NCBI GenBank assembly: GCA_019307665.1 | Contig: JAFDJC010000068.1 | Coordinates: forward strand, 1-15,400 | Direction: 5' to 3' | From: Deltaproteobacteria bacterium | GTDB lineage: Bacteria; Desulfobacterota; Desulfobacteria; Desulfobacterales; SURF-7 | Length of the DNA stretch: 15,400 nucleotides | Part shown: one piece after another, positions 5,671-13,579 of the stretch | Layout of the letters: each line of letters opens with the position of its first letter | Numbering within the stretch: the first letter of the stretch is position 1 | Position numbers and translations under genes: made by a program | Notes under the pieces: model-generated | Told to the model about the DNA's origin: nothing | The model's input: the letters and a program-made list of their open reading frames with translations, nothing else | Database searches by the model: none

Positions 5671-6540
5671 TTAATCTGCCATTAAGAGAATAATGACCGC
5701 ACCGCCAAACATGAACAAGGTGCCTGTAAACCTGATTAAAATATTTTCTTCTTTAAAAATAATCCCGCCATATATAACTCCGAATAGAATACTTAGCCTC
5801 TTTACTGAAACCATATATGCGGCTTTTGTCATGGAAATAGCAAACCCGTGCAACAGGATATGAAAAAAAAGTAAAATTCCGGCAACAGAGCCTTTGATTG
5901 GACTTTCCGTCAAGTTTTTCAGGTCGATCAATCCGAATACCATGAATATTACAAACATAATAATGGTGACGACCACAAAAAACGTCATCTGAAAAAACAT
6001 TACAGATGAATGTATAATTGCCAGTTTTCCTATGACAGCTGAAAAACTGAAAATAATGGCAGCAATCAGCATGAGCCATGAACCCTTCTCTTTAAATACT
6101 GCCAGAAAAGGATCGATTAAAGACCGTTTTTTAATGTCGAAATTGAGTATATAACTGCCCACGCAAACTGATAAAATGCCTATAACACCCCATCGGTCAG
6201 GCTCCTCACCCAAAAACAGATAACCGGTTCCCACTATAAATACCGGAGTAAAAGCAAGGTAAGGAACAGTCAGGGATAAAGGAGATACCTTGATGGCCTT
6301 CATATAAAATATAAGCGGGACAATCGTAAGCGGAATACTGACAATAAAACTTAAATAAAAAATATCATCAAGCGGAGGTATTTCAACAAAAACCAGACTG
6401 GACAAGGTTAACGGAAACCCATAAAGCAGTGGGTATATAAGCATCTCATAGTGGCTCATGTGGGAGAACCACTTTTTTACCCATGCATCACAGGATGCCA
6501 CCGCAAATGCGGTCAATAAAGATAATATAAACCAGGTCAT
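5671..6540 (-). CDS. DMT-superfamily (EamA-like) transporter
   Basis: The 289-residue integral membrane protein has about ten hydrophobic segments arranged as two EamA-like halves. The first half spans about 1-135 with FYMKAIKVSPLSLTVPYLAFTPVFIVGTGYLFLGEEP at its end. The second half begins after a charged loop (DIKKRSLIDPFLAVFKEKG) and closes with KRLSILFGVIYGGIIFKEENILIRFTGTLFMFGGAVII. This is the signature of drug/metabolite transporters, which export or import small metabolites; the substrate cannot be deduced. Its ATG overlaps the stop codon of the upstream permease gene as ATGA, so translation is probably coupled. This placement suggests a link with metal homeostasis, but the family gives no direct support for metal transport, and simple operon capture is possible. 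Confidence 0.85.
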   Translation of the reverse strand: MTWFILSLLTAFAVASCDAWVKKWFSHMSHYEMLIYPLLYGFPLTLSSLVFVEIPPLDDIFYLSFIVSIPLTIVPLIFYMKAIKVSPLSLTVPYLAFTPVFIVGTGYLFLGEEPDRWGVIGILSVCVGSYILNFDIKKRSLIDPFLAVFKEKGSWLMLIAAIIFSFSAVIGKLAIIHSSVMFFQMTFFVVVTIIMFVIFMVFGLIDLKNLTESPIKGSVAGILLFFHILLHGFAISMTKAAYMVSVKRLSILFGVIYGGIIFKEENILIRFTGTLFMFGGAVIILLMAD

Positions 6541-7424
6541 CGCCGCCTGTTAATCTGTTTCAACAAACGGGTGCCTAGAAAAATTACAAGATAGGTTAAG
6601 CCGGCAATCATAATTATTGTGGGGCCGCTGGAAAGGTTCAATGAGTAACTTACTGCAAGGCCCGCCCAGTTGAACATCATACAGAAGAATACTGCAAAGA
6701 CCATCATATGCCAGAGTTTTTTCGCAAAATGACCAGCCACTGCAGCCGGTATTGTCAAAAGTGCGATCACCATTATAATCCCGACAACCCGCACCAGTAA
6801 AACTATGGTCAAGGCTGTAAGACAAAGCAAAAGAATATAAAATGCTCCAGCAGGGACGCCGCGCAACCTGGCAAATTCATCGTCAAAACAGACGGCAAGC
6901 AGGCTGTTGTAAAAATAGATGGAAAGAAAAAGAACAACAATATCGAGCCAGAAAACAAGCTTGAGGTCGGTAAAAGAGATCAGAAGGATATCTCCAAACA
7001 GATAGCTCATTATGTCAAAATAACCTGGAGTCAGGTCTAAAAACAGAAGTCCCGCAGCCATACCGATCGCCCATAGAGCGCCTATTACCGTGTCTTCGCG
7101 CTGTTCGGCATACATACTGAAGAGACCGATAATAACGGCCGCAAAAATTGCTGATGCAATTGCCCCATACATGGGATCAAACCATATGAGGCCTACTTTT
7201 TTCTGCAGGAAAAGACCAGCGCCGATTCCTCCAAAAACACAGTGTGAAATTGCGCCTGCCAGATAACTTATTCTTCGGGTCACAACATAAGTCCCTATGA
7301 TGCCGAATGCAATGCTTGCAAGCGTTGCAACATAAAACGCCAGCCGCAGGAACTCATTGTCGGGATCAAGAACAGCTATGAAAAATTCACCCATGATGCC
7401 CATCCACACTGCACCTGTGATCAT
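6537..7424 (-). CDS. znuB: ABC-type zinc/manganese permease
   Basis: The 295-residue ABC-3 family permease has about eight or nine membrane segments. Typical landmarks are GTYVVTRRISYLAGAISHCVFGGIGAGLFL (about 44-73), LLAVCFDDEFARLRGVPAG, and VVGIIMVIALLTIPAAVAGHFAKKLWHMM, the cytoplasmic coupling segment that contacts the ATPase. It forms the inner-membrane channel of a ZnuABC/TroABC-type importer. The gene follows the ATPase gene with a 38-nt overlap. ATG 7424 is the first start after an in-frame TGA. Internal ATGs at 7403 (with AGGTG eight bases ahead) and 7394 are also possible and would leave little or no overlap. Zinc versus manganese cannot be settled from sequence. Confidence 0.9.
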   Translation of the reverse strand: MITGAVWMGIMGEFFIAVLDPDNEFLRLAFYVATLASIAFGIIGTYVVTRRISYLAGAISHCVFGGIGAGLFLQKKVGLIWFDPMYGAIASAIFAAVIIGLFSMYAEQREDTVIGALWAIGMAAGLLFLDLTPGYFDIMSYLFGDILLISFTDLKLVFWLDIVVLFLSIYFYNSLLAVCFDDEFARLRGVPAGAFYILLLCLTALTIVLLVRVVGIIMVIALLTIPAAVAGHFAKKLWHMMVFAVFFCMMFNWAGLAVSYSLNLSSGPTIIMIAGLTYLVIFLGTRLLKQINRRR

Positions 7425-8142
7425 GACGAATCATACATACGTCTCCTCCGTATATATCCTTGATCATCATGCCGTTTATTTCACTTGTCGGATGTACAAC
7501 CACGCAGCGATTGACACAGATTGCACTTTTAACTTTTTGAGACACGAACCCGATATCATGTGAGACAATAAGAATTGTCATTCTTTTGTTCAAATTTTTC
7601 AGGATATCAAAAAATGCCTCCTCAACTTCAGGATCGACATTGGCAGTAGGTTCATCCAGAAGCAGCAGTTCGGGCTCAGAGCAAAGCGCCCTTGCAATCA
7701 GTGTCCTCTGCCTCTGGCCACCTGAAAGTTCGCTGAAATGACGTTCCGCCATACTGGTTATCTTCATCTCCTCAAGTGCCGTCTCTGCAGCCTGCCGGTC
7801 CTTTTTTGAATATCTGCCTCCAAGACTTCGCCCTAACCTCCCCATAAGTACTACATCCATCACGGAAACCGGGAAAAGCGTATCAAGATAAGCATGCTGA
7901 GGCATATAACCGATTCTCAAATACGATTTTTTCGGATCATTACCAAATACTTTGATTTCTCCCCTGTCGGGTTTTAGTCGACCCAAAATGAGCTTAAGAA
8001 GGGTTGTCTTTCCTCCGCCATTGGGACCTACAATACCGGCGAAATCCCCTTTTTGAATATTGATATTAACATTTTCAAGAATGACCTCTTTGTCATATGA
8101 GAAAAAGACATTTCTGATTTCAATATGGCTTTTGGCAGACAT
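7387..8142 (-). CDS. znuC: ABC-type zinc/manganese transport ATPase with His/Cys-rich tail
   Basis: The 251-residue ABC ATPase powers the metal importer from the cytoplasmic face. Walker A is GPNGGGKTT (39-47), the Q-loop is in GYMPQHAYLD, the signature is LSGGQRQR (139-146), Walker B is LLLLDEP (159-165) and the H-loop His is His195 in IVSHDIGFV. The core ends near YGGDVC. The last 15 residues contain four His and a Cys, with a further Cys just before, and could bind metal. I place the start at ATG 8142, which has GAGGG five bases ahead. A TTG at 8175, overlapping the end of the substrate-binding protein gene, would add 11 residues and lacks such a site. It is the second gene of the operon. 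Confidence 0.92.
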   Translation of the reverse strand: MSAKSHIEIRNVFFSYDKEVILENVNINIQKGDFAGIVGPNGGGKTTLLKLILGRLKPDRGEIKVFGNDPKKSYLRIGYMPQHAYLDTLFPVSVMDVVLMGRLGRSLGGRYSKKDRQAAETALEEMKITSMAERHFSELSGGQRQRTLIARALCSEPELLLLDEPTANVDPEVEEAFFDILKNLNKRMTILIVSHDIGFVSQKVKSAICVNRCVVVHPTSEINGMMIKDIYGGDVCMIRHDHRCSVDGHHG

Positions 8143-8171
8143 CAATACCCTCGGGTTGTATTGGAAAAATA

Positions 8172-9059
8172 TCAATTCAGTGCATCAAAAACTTTATTTG
8201 CCATACTTTCAAGGTTGCTGATATAGTCAGCCGCAAGAGGGTCAAGGGATACAACTGCGCCATTGATCGCACTCGCTATTTTCAAGGCTGCGCTTTGGTC
8301 AAACTGGGGCTGCACAAAAATAATCCGGACATTCCGTTTTTTAGCCTTTTTGATCAGAGCAGCAAGGTCTTTTCCCTTTGGCGCCTTTCCCTCAACTTCC
8401 ACCGCCACCTGTTCCAGATTGTAAGCATCGGCAAAATATCCAAATGACGGGTGGAAGACAAAAAATGCCTGCCCCTTCACCGGTAAAAGTGCTGTCCTGA
8501 TTCTTTCATCAAGTCTATCCAGATCCTCAATAAATGCTTTGAGGTTGTCACTGTATTCCTGTTTTCCCAAAGGGTCAACCTGGCTAAGGCCCTTGCAAAT
8601 TGTTTCAGCCTGTTTTTTAACCAATACAGGATTAAGCCAGGTATGGGGATCCTTCCCTTCAACATCGTGCTCATCCATATTATCTTGATGATGACCCTTC
8701 ATATTTCTTAAGCAAATACCCTGCCTTGTATCCACAATCTTAACATTCATGTTATTTTTAATTTTCTGCATCAGCCTGTTTTCAAAAAGCACCCCTATCC
8801 TGAATAAAATTTCGGCATTTGCAAGTCGTGACATTTGTACTGGTGTAGGGGCGTACGTTGCAGGGCTTTTTCCCGGTAACACAAGAACTTCTACTGAAAC
8901 CCTATTGCCTCCAATCCTTTCAACAAAATATGCCTGGGGCTGTATGCTGACAAAAACAGATAAAATCTTAGCCTGCCTATCTGCCGCGTACAAAAAGTCG
9001 GCCTGCATTAAAGAAAGGAGAATAATCAATATAGAGTTAATTTTCTTATGTTTCGCCAT
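8172..9059 (-). CDS. znuA: Metal ABC transporter substrate-binding protein (ZnuA/TroA family), ligand variant
   Basis: The 295-residue periplasmic cluster A-I binding protein has a signal peptide of about 25 residues (MAKHKKINSILIILLSLMQADFLYA) and two lobes joined by a long helix (about 150-190). Family metal ligands are seen at His139 (DPHTWLNP), His203 (VFHPSFGYFADAY) and Asp273 (SLDPLA). The first ligand, normally His in a P-H-x-Y-E-P type motif, is replaced by Ala67 in GKSPATYAPTP. A mobile His/acid-rich loop (MKGHHQDNMDEHDVEGKD, 120-137) lies where ZnuA proteins carry theirs. It is first in the operon and captures Zn, Mn or a related ion. The ATG at 9059 has no strong ribosome binding site, only an A-rich leader. 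No clear Zur, Fur or MntR palindrome was found upstream. Confidence 0.9.
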   Translation of the reverse strand: MAKHKKINSILIILLSLMQADFLYAADRQAKILSVFVSIQPQAYFVERIGGNRVSVEVLVLPGKSPATYAPTPVQMSRLANAEILFRIGVLFENRLMQKIKNNMNVKIVDTRQGICLRNMKGHHQDNMDEHDVEGKDPHTWLNPVLVKKQAETICKGLSQVDPLGKQEYSDNLKAFIEDLDRLDERIRTALLPVKGQAFFVFHPSFGYFADAYNLEQVAVEVEGKAPKGKDLAALIKKAKKRNVRIIFVQPQFDQSAALKIASAINGAVVSLDPLAADYISNLESMANKVFDALN

Positions 9060-9177
9060 ATTTTTTTTTACACGTTAATACCTTTTATGGCAAGGACAAA
9101 TCAAATGCCTCAACCCTTGTTTTTTTATACCTGATCATCTAAAGTGAAATTACCAGTCTCTTGAACCAAAATTCATG

Positions 9178-9192
9178 TGGCCTGATTAATGC
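9178..9192 (+). promoter_or_regulatory. Possible sigma-54 (-24/-12) element before the chemotaxis receptor gene
   Basis: TGGCCTGATTAATGC has the invariant GG and GC dinucleotides at the required ten-base spacing, and TGGC and TGC agree with the consensus; the intermediate bases match less well. Transcription would begin around 9204, right at the ribosome binding site AGGAGG (9204-9209), which makes the leader very short. The same bases form an imperfect operator-like palindrome, GTGGC at 9177-9181 with GCCAC at 9191-9195. Confidence 0.3.
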
Positions 9193-9222
9193 CACTTAAG
9201 TTAAGGAGGGGCGAGAACAGAC

Positions 9223-11316
9223 ATGAAGCTGAAAAGTAAACTCATCCTCACGGTTATCAGTCTTGTTGTGGCTGTCATGGCAGCATCAACCATCATAGCT
9301 TCAATCACGGTAAGAAAACAGAACCTTAAAGCCTCCTATAATATTATTGAAAATGCTTTCAAAATCATTGAATACGATCTCGGTGCGCTGAAAAACGACG
9401 CATTGAATGACTCCCGTCGTATGATATCGGTTGCAGACTTTGGCAGTAGCCTGAAGTTAATTAACGATTTCAAAGACGACCCTGATTTCACACTAAACAT
9501 TTATGAAAGAATGAGCCGGCACCTCTATAATGCGGGATTAACAACAGATATCCAGGAAATCTGTGTGTATGATATGAAAATGGAAATTGTTGATATTGCC
9601 AAAATTGAAGGCAGCACCATTTCAATCGCATTTCCTCACAAAGAGAACGATAAATTTGGATATAGAATTCTTATATCAGAAACCGGAAAAAATTATGATG
9701 ACAGTAAGTATGAATTCAGCACTTCTCTTCCATTTACTCCCGATTCATTGAAAACAGAAATCCCCGAAAAATCTATTGTCGGATTTGAAGAAGCTGGTAA
9801 TTCTATCTGTGTGGTATCTTACACTACAATATATGGAGGTGTATTCAATAAGGAAACTAATGCAATCGAACAAAAGAAGATGGGTGCCTTAAAAGTTTCA
9901 AAAAAACTTAACAGGCCTTTTGCAGACCGAATATCGAAATTTTCAGGAACAGAGATCAACATATATACAAAAAACAGGTTCGTCACCGGAACCCTTGATG
10001 CTTTCAAGTCGTTTAATATGGATAAGACTCTTAAAACAAAGCATTATACTTCAGCGTCATCCGGAAGAATACTTGCTGACAGTGTTATGGCAGGTGAAAA
10101 AAGTTATATAGAAGGCGTATGGCCACTGAAAGGCGGATCAGGCACAACCGGTGCGATCATATCTCTTTATCCTTTGGACATTGCAAGAGAAAACACACTA
10201 CAGATGATAAAACTGTTAACCCTGATTTCATTTGGATGCATACTGCTTTCAGTGCCGATTATAGTTTTCTTTTCCAACTCCCTGACAAAACCCTTAGGAC
10301 TGGTTGTGAACGGACTCAAAAATATTGCCATGGGAAAAGGCGATCTCACCACAAGGCTTACCATAAAGTCAAAGGATGAAGTTGGTGAACTGGCGCACTG
10401 GTTCAACTCTTTTATTCAAGAGCTGCAAACTTTGATTAAGGAGATTGCCCATAATTCCAACGGCGTTGACTCATCATCCACCGGGCTTTCAACAATTTCA
10501 CAGGATTTATCACAGGATGCCGGAAATTGGGCTGAAGAAGCCAGCTCCATCGCCACATCTTCTGAACAGATCAGTATGAACATTTCCTCTGTCGCAGCTG
10601 TAATGGAAGAAGCGTCAATCAATGCCGGCGCTGTGGCAACATCAACCGAGGAAATGAGTTCAACGATAAACGAAGTTGCCGGAAATTCGGAAAAAGCGTT
10701 CCAGATCACTACCCAGGCTGTCTCAAAATCTGATATCGCCTTTCAAAAGCTAAACAATCTCAGAAGCTCAGCCGTAGAGATAGGAAAATTTACTGAAACG
10801 ATTACAGAGATATCAGAACAGACAAATCTCCTGGCATTGAATGCCACCATTGAAGCTGCCAGAGCAGGAGAGGCCGGAAAAGGGTTTGCTGTGGTTGCCA
10901 ATGAAATAAAAGAGCTTGCACGGCAGACATCCGAAGCCACACAAGATATTAAAAAAAGAATTGAAGATATTCAACGCTCCACAGATGAGACGGTATGCGA
11001 AATTACAGAAATTTCAAAGGTTATCTCTGATGCTAACGATGTTGTCGCAATGATTGCGTCTACGGTTGAAGAACAGTCGGTTACAACCAATGAAATCGCA
11101 GGCAATGTAACACAGGTTTCCCAAGGCATTGCGGAGGTCAATAAAACTGTTGCCGAAAGTTCCATTGCCATAAACGGTATCGCAAAGGAAATATCGGGCC
11201 TGAATACAGCCAGTGACAGTATTTATGATCACAGCAGCCATATTAAAGACAGTGCCGCCGACCTGTCCGACCTCGCCGGACAGCTTGCGGAGTTAATCAA
11301 TAAGTTTAAAGTATAG
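9223..11316 (+). CDS. Methyl-accepting chemotaxis protein
   Basis: The 697-residue transmembrane receptor has a TM helix at about 7-29, a large periplasmic sensor region of about 300 residues (30-327), TM2 at about 331-350 and a HAMP domain from about 357 to 405 (KPLGLVVNGLKNIAMGKGDLTTRL). A long cytoplasmic coiled coil follows. The conserved CheA/CheW-binding hairpin tip is at about 529-550, with SEQTNLLALNATIEAARAGE, followed by GKGFAVVANEIKELARQTSEA. The sensor resembles Cache-type modules, but I cannot name the ligand. There is no C-terminal NWETF-type methyltransferase tether. AGGAGG at 9204-9209 supports the start, though the spacing of 13 bases is long. It is divergent from the metal importer operon and overlaps the end of the convergent hisHF gene by 11 bases. 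Confidence 0.95.
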   Translation: MKLKSKLILTVISLVVAVMAASTIIASITVRKQNLKASYNIIENAFKIIEYDLGALKNDALNDSRRMISVADFGSSLKLINDFKDDPDFTLNIYERMSRHLYNAGLTTDIQEICVYDMKMEIVDIAKIEGSTISIAFPHKENDKFGYRILISETGKNYDDSKYEFSTSLPFTPDSLKTEIPEKSIVGFEEAGNSICVVSYTTIYGGVFNKETNAIEQKKMGALKVSKKLNRPFADRISKFSGTEINIYTKNRFVTGTLDAFKSFNMDKTLKTKHYTSASSGRILADSVMAGEKSYIEGVWPLKGGSGTTGAIISLYPLDIARENTLQMIKLLTLISFGCILLSVPIIVFFSNSLTKPLGLVVNGLKNIAMGKGDLTTRLTIKSKDEVGELAHWFNSFIQELQTLIKEIAHNSNGVDSSSTGLSTISQDLSQDAGNWAEEASSIATSSEQISMNISSVAAVMEEASINAGAVATSTEEMSSTINEVAGNSEKAFQITTQAVSKSDIAFQKLNNLRSSAVEIGKFTETITEISEQTNLLALNATIEAARAGEAGKGFAVVANEIKELARQTSEATQDIKKRIEDIQRSTDETVCEITEISKVISDANDVVAMIASTVEEQSVTTNEIAGNVTQVSQGIAEVNKTVAESSIAINGIAKEISGLNTASDSIYDHSSHIKDSAADLSDLAGQLAELINKFKV

Positions 11317-12760
11317 CCCTTATCTCCACCTTGTCTTTAAGATATGTTTTTACATCTACTATCGGTACTTCTCTTCTGTGAAATATCCCTGCTGCCAGCG
11401 CCGATTCAGCCTGCGTCTCCTTAAATACTTCGTAAAAATGTTCCGGGCACCCTGCCCCGCTCGATGCGATCACTGGAATCGAGACAGCGGACTTGACCAG
11501 GTTGATAAGCTCTATGTCAAAACCCGCACCTGTCCCATCTTTGTCTATACAGTTTAAAAGTATTTCTCCGGCGCCAAGTTCTTCACAAACGCGCGCAAGA
11601 GTAACCGCATCAAGGTCTCTTCCTTCCCTGCCTCCTTTTATTGTACACTGGTACCAGCAGTATTGCTCATTTTTCGGACCCTTTTCTTTGGTTTCTATTA
11701 CAATATGTTTAACATCTTCAGGAGATGTTACGTAAATTCTTCTCGGATCAATGGAAATCACAACAGCCTGACTGCCGTAAACTTCTGATATCTGCTCTAT
11801 TGAGCTTTGACCTGTTTTTTGGCCTGACTTCAGATATTCCTCAACAATCAGAACCGCATCGCTTCCAATTGATATTTTATCCGCACCTGACCTGAAATAC
11901 TCGGCTGCTACTTCTAGTGCCGTATATGTTTTGCCGTTCTTATCGGTATAGTTTCTTATCCCGCCTCCGATTGTCAGTGGAACAAAAACATTTTCAGATG
12001 TTGCCTTAAGCACTTCAATCATCGGCATATCTTCAAGCGGAAAATCCCTGAACCCGGTAATGTTGAGAAAGGTGATTTCATCAGCCCCTTCCATATAATA
12101 TCTCTCGGCCAATTCTACTGGTTTGCCCAGATTTCTTACGTTCCCGTCTTCCCTGACATCATACTGATCGCCCTTTGTTACAACCAGGTCACCCTGGTCA
12201 TTTGACCTGACATCCAGGCAGGCAATTATCCTTTTGGTCAGTTTTGTCTTCCCGGATACTGCTATCGATCCTGGTTGTTCATTAACGGATTCATAAGCGG
12301 ATTCAAGAAAGTTTTTAAAAACCAAAAGCCCGGCTCTTCCGCTCTTTTCCGGATGAAACTGGGTTGCCGTGATATTGTCCTTTTGAATGCCGCTGACAAA
12401 CTCAACTCCATAGTTTGTTGTTGTCAGAACCGCGGACTCATCTTCGGATACGACATAATATGAATGGACAAAATAAAACTTTTCAGATTGATCAAGGCCG
12501 GCAAACAATCCGGATTCTTTTTTTATGCTTATCCCGTTCCACCCTATATGCGGGACAGAAAGGTCAATATCAAACTTTTTAACAAAACCCGGGATGATAC
12601 CCAGTCCCTTGACATCCGGCGCTTCCTCGCTCCTTTCAAAAAGAGCGTGCAGGCCGAGGCATATTCCCAAAAAAGGCCTGCCGGTCAACAAAAAATCATT
12701 CAACGCCTGTGTATATTGTTTTTGGTCCATGATGTGCATCATGCTACCGAAACTGCCCAC
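11306..12760 (-). CDS. hisHF: Fused imidazole glycerol phosphate synthase HisHF (HIS7 type), N-terminus disrupted
   Basis: One frame encodes a glutaminase (HisH) joined to a cyclase (HisF), the arrangement usual in fungi and plants. Together they convert PRFAR and glutamine to IGP and AICAR in histidine synthesis. Numbered from GTG 12760, HisH shows Cys34 (GICLGLHAL), His136 and Glu138 (FHPEKSG). A short linker leads to HisF from about 175. Its acid residues are Asp183 (IIACLDV) and Asp338 (SIDPRR). Eukaryote-type insertions are present (TKGDQYDVRE, RNYTDKNGKTYTALEVAAEYFRSG in two parts). HisH homology continues in frame upstream to 12835 (KLGEAVRVATSVDD, then LVFPGVGSF) before a TAA at 12838-12836, so the GTG start would drop conserved residues. 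An apparent frameshift separates this from the first codons. The gene is either recently broken, mis-sequenced or translated from a secondary start. No other his gene is nearby. Confidence 0.85.
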   Translation of the reverse strand: MGSFGSMMHIMDQKQYTQALNDFLLTGRPFLGICLGLHALFERSEEAPDVKGLGIIPGFVKKFDIDLSVPHIGWNGISIKKESGLFAGLDQSEKFYFVHSYYVVSEDESAVLTTTNYGVEFVSGIQKDNITATQFHPEKSGRAGLLVFKNFLESAYESVNEQPGSIAVSGKTKLTKRIIACLDVRSNDQGDLVVTKGDQYDVREDGNVRNLGKPVELAERYYMEGADEITFLNITGFRDFPLEDMPMIEVLKATSENVFVPLTIGGGIRNYTDKNGKTYTALEVAAEYFRSGADKISIGSDAVLIVEEYLKSGQKTGQSSIEQISEVYGSQAVVISIDPRRIYVTSPEDVKHIVIETKEKGPKNEQYCWYQCTIKGGREGRDLDAVTLARVCEELGAGEILLNCIDKDGTGAGFDIELINLVKSAVSIPVIASSGAGCPEHFYEVFKETQAESALAAGIFHRREVPIVDVKTYLKDKVEIRAIL

Positions 12761-12835
12761 ACCCGGGAAAACCAGTTTTTCCGCAGATCTGATGTCATCA
12801 ACGGAAGTTGCAACCCTTACCGCTTCTCCAAGTTT

Positions 12836-13171
12836 TTAATAATATCGTTCTTCTCATATCTTACTGCTCACCACAAAACAAGAGATAGTAGAGGTGCAAT
12901 AAAATTCAATTGCTATTTATACTGGACTTTTCCCAAAATTTATCATGTTTAAAAAGAAATAATTACAGTATATAGAGGAAGGTAATCGGAAGGGTTATAT
13001 GCCCAAAAATTGCAATTGGCAGAATAGCCGTATCCGGGTTTGGTTGCAAATAATTCCCTGAAGTTAATCCGGGTAAAGTCAAACAAATATTCCTTCTGTT
13101 TATATTATTGATTAGGATTAGGATTAAGATTAAGATTAAAAAAAATATATCTTAAAGGGGCAAATAAGAAA
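12836..13171. other. Gap between hisHF and the thioesterase gene
   Basis: On the minus strand, 12835-12867 encodes in another frame a peptide AVRYEKNDIIK that fits the missing HisH segment, and further decay is suggested upstream. The plus strand carries the hexamer tract at 13111-13140 and the ribosome binding site AAAGGGG at 13154-13160. The octamer ATCCGGGT occurs twice (13032-13039 and 13067-13074). I found no convincing promoter for the downstream operon. Confidence 0.4.
13111..13140 (+). repeat. Hexanucleotide tract, five units of GATTAR
   Basis: Two GATTAG units are followed by three GATTAA units without interruption, directly upstream of an A-run and the ribosome binding site of the thioesterase gene. 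The same unit occurs in the opposite orientation at 5639-5662. Confidence 0.8.
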
Positions 13172-13564
13172 ATGAACACTCTGGAAAAAATGACTGAAAA
13201 TGATAAATTTGCAAAACATGTGGGTGTGAGGCTTCTTGAGGTCTCGAAAGGGTATGCAAAGGCGGAGCTTACCATTGACGAACGGCATTTAAACGGTCTT
13301 GGCATAGCACACGGCGGAGCTATATTCACCCTGGCTGACCTTGTATTTGCAGCAGCTTCCAACTCCAGGGGAACAGATGCTGTTGCCATCAATATCAATA
13401 TCTCATACTTTAAGGCAGAGCGGGAAGGAAGATTAACCGCAGAGGCAAATGAGATATCTCTTAACCACAAACTTGCCACATATTCTATCTTTGTGTTTAA
13501 TGAAGCAGGAGAAAAAATCGCTGCCATGCAGGGGACTGCTTTCAGAAAGTCACTAAGACAATAG
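13172..13564 (+). CDS. PaaI-family hotdog thioesterase
   Basis: The 130-residue single hotdog domain is of the PaaI/DUF4442-like acyl-CoA thioesterase type, which hydrolyses acyl- or aryl-CoA esters in the cytoplasm. The conserved block HLNGLGIAHGGAIFTLADLVFA (39-60) holds the usual Asn41, His47-Gly48-Gly49 and Asp56, the last being the likely catalytic acid. A typical ISYFKAEREGRLTAEA strand follows. The start at 13172 is supported by AAAGGGG eleven bases upstream. It is followed after 15 bases by the MFS exporter gene and probably shares its transcript. A link between the two, such as detoxifying and exporting an acid, is conceivable but not shown by the sequence. Confidence 0.9.
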   Translation: MNTLEKMTENDKFAKHVGVRLLEVSKGYAKAELTIDERHLNGLGIAHGGAIFTLADLVFAAASNSRGTDAVAININISYFKAEREGRLTAEANEISLNHKLATYSIFVFNEAGEKIAAMQGTAFRKSLRQ

Positions 13565-13579
13565 CAAAAATATATAGTT

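Noticed and set aside
9060..9222. A Zur, Fur or MntR box upstream of znuA
   Set aside because: I found no palindrome close to the known consensus forms. The only inverted repeat (9177-9195) lies nearer the receptor gene and fits no such consensus.
12464..12952. Long plus-strand frames opposite hisHF (12464-12952 and 12525-12839)
   Set aside because: They are the antisense of clear HisH coding sequence and show no family motif.
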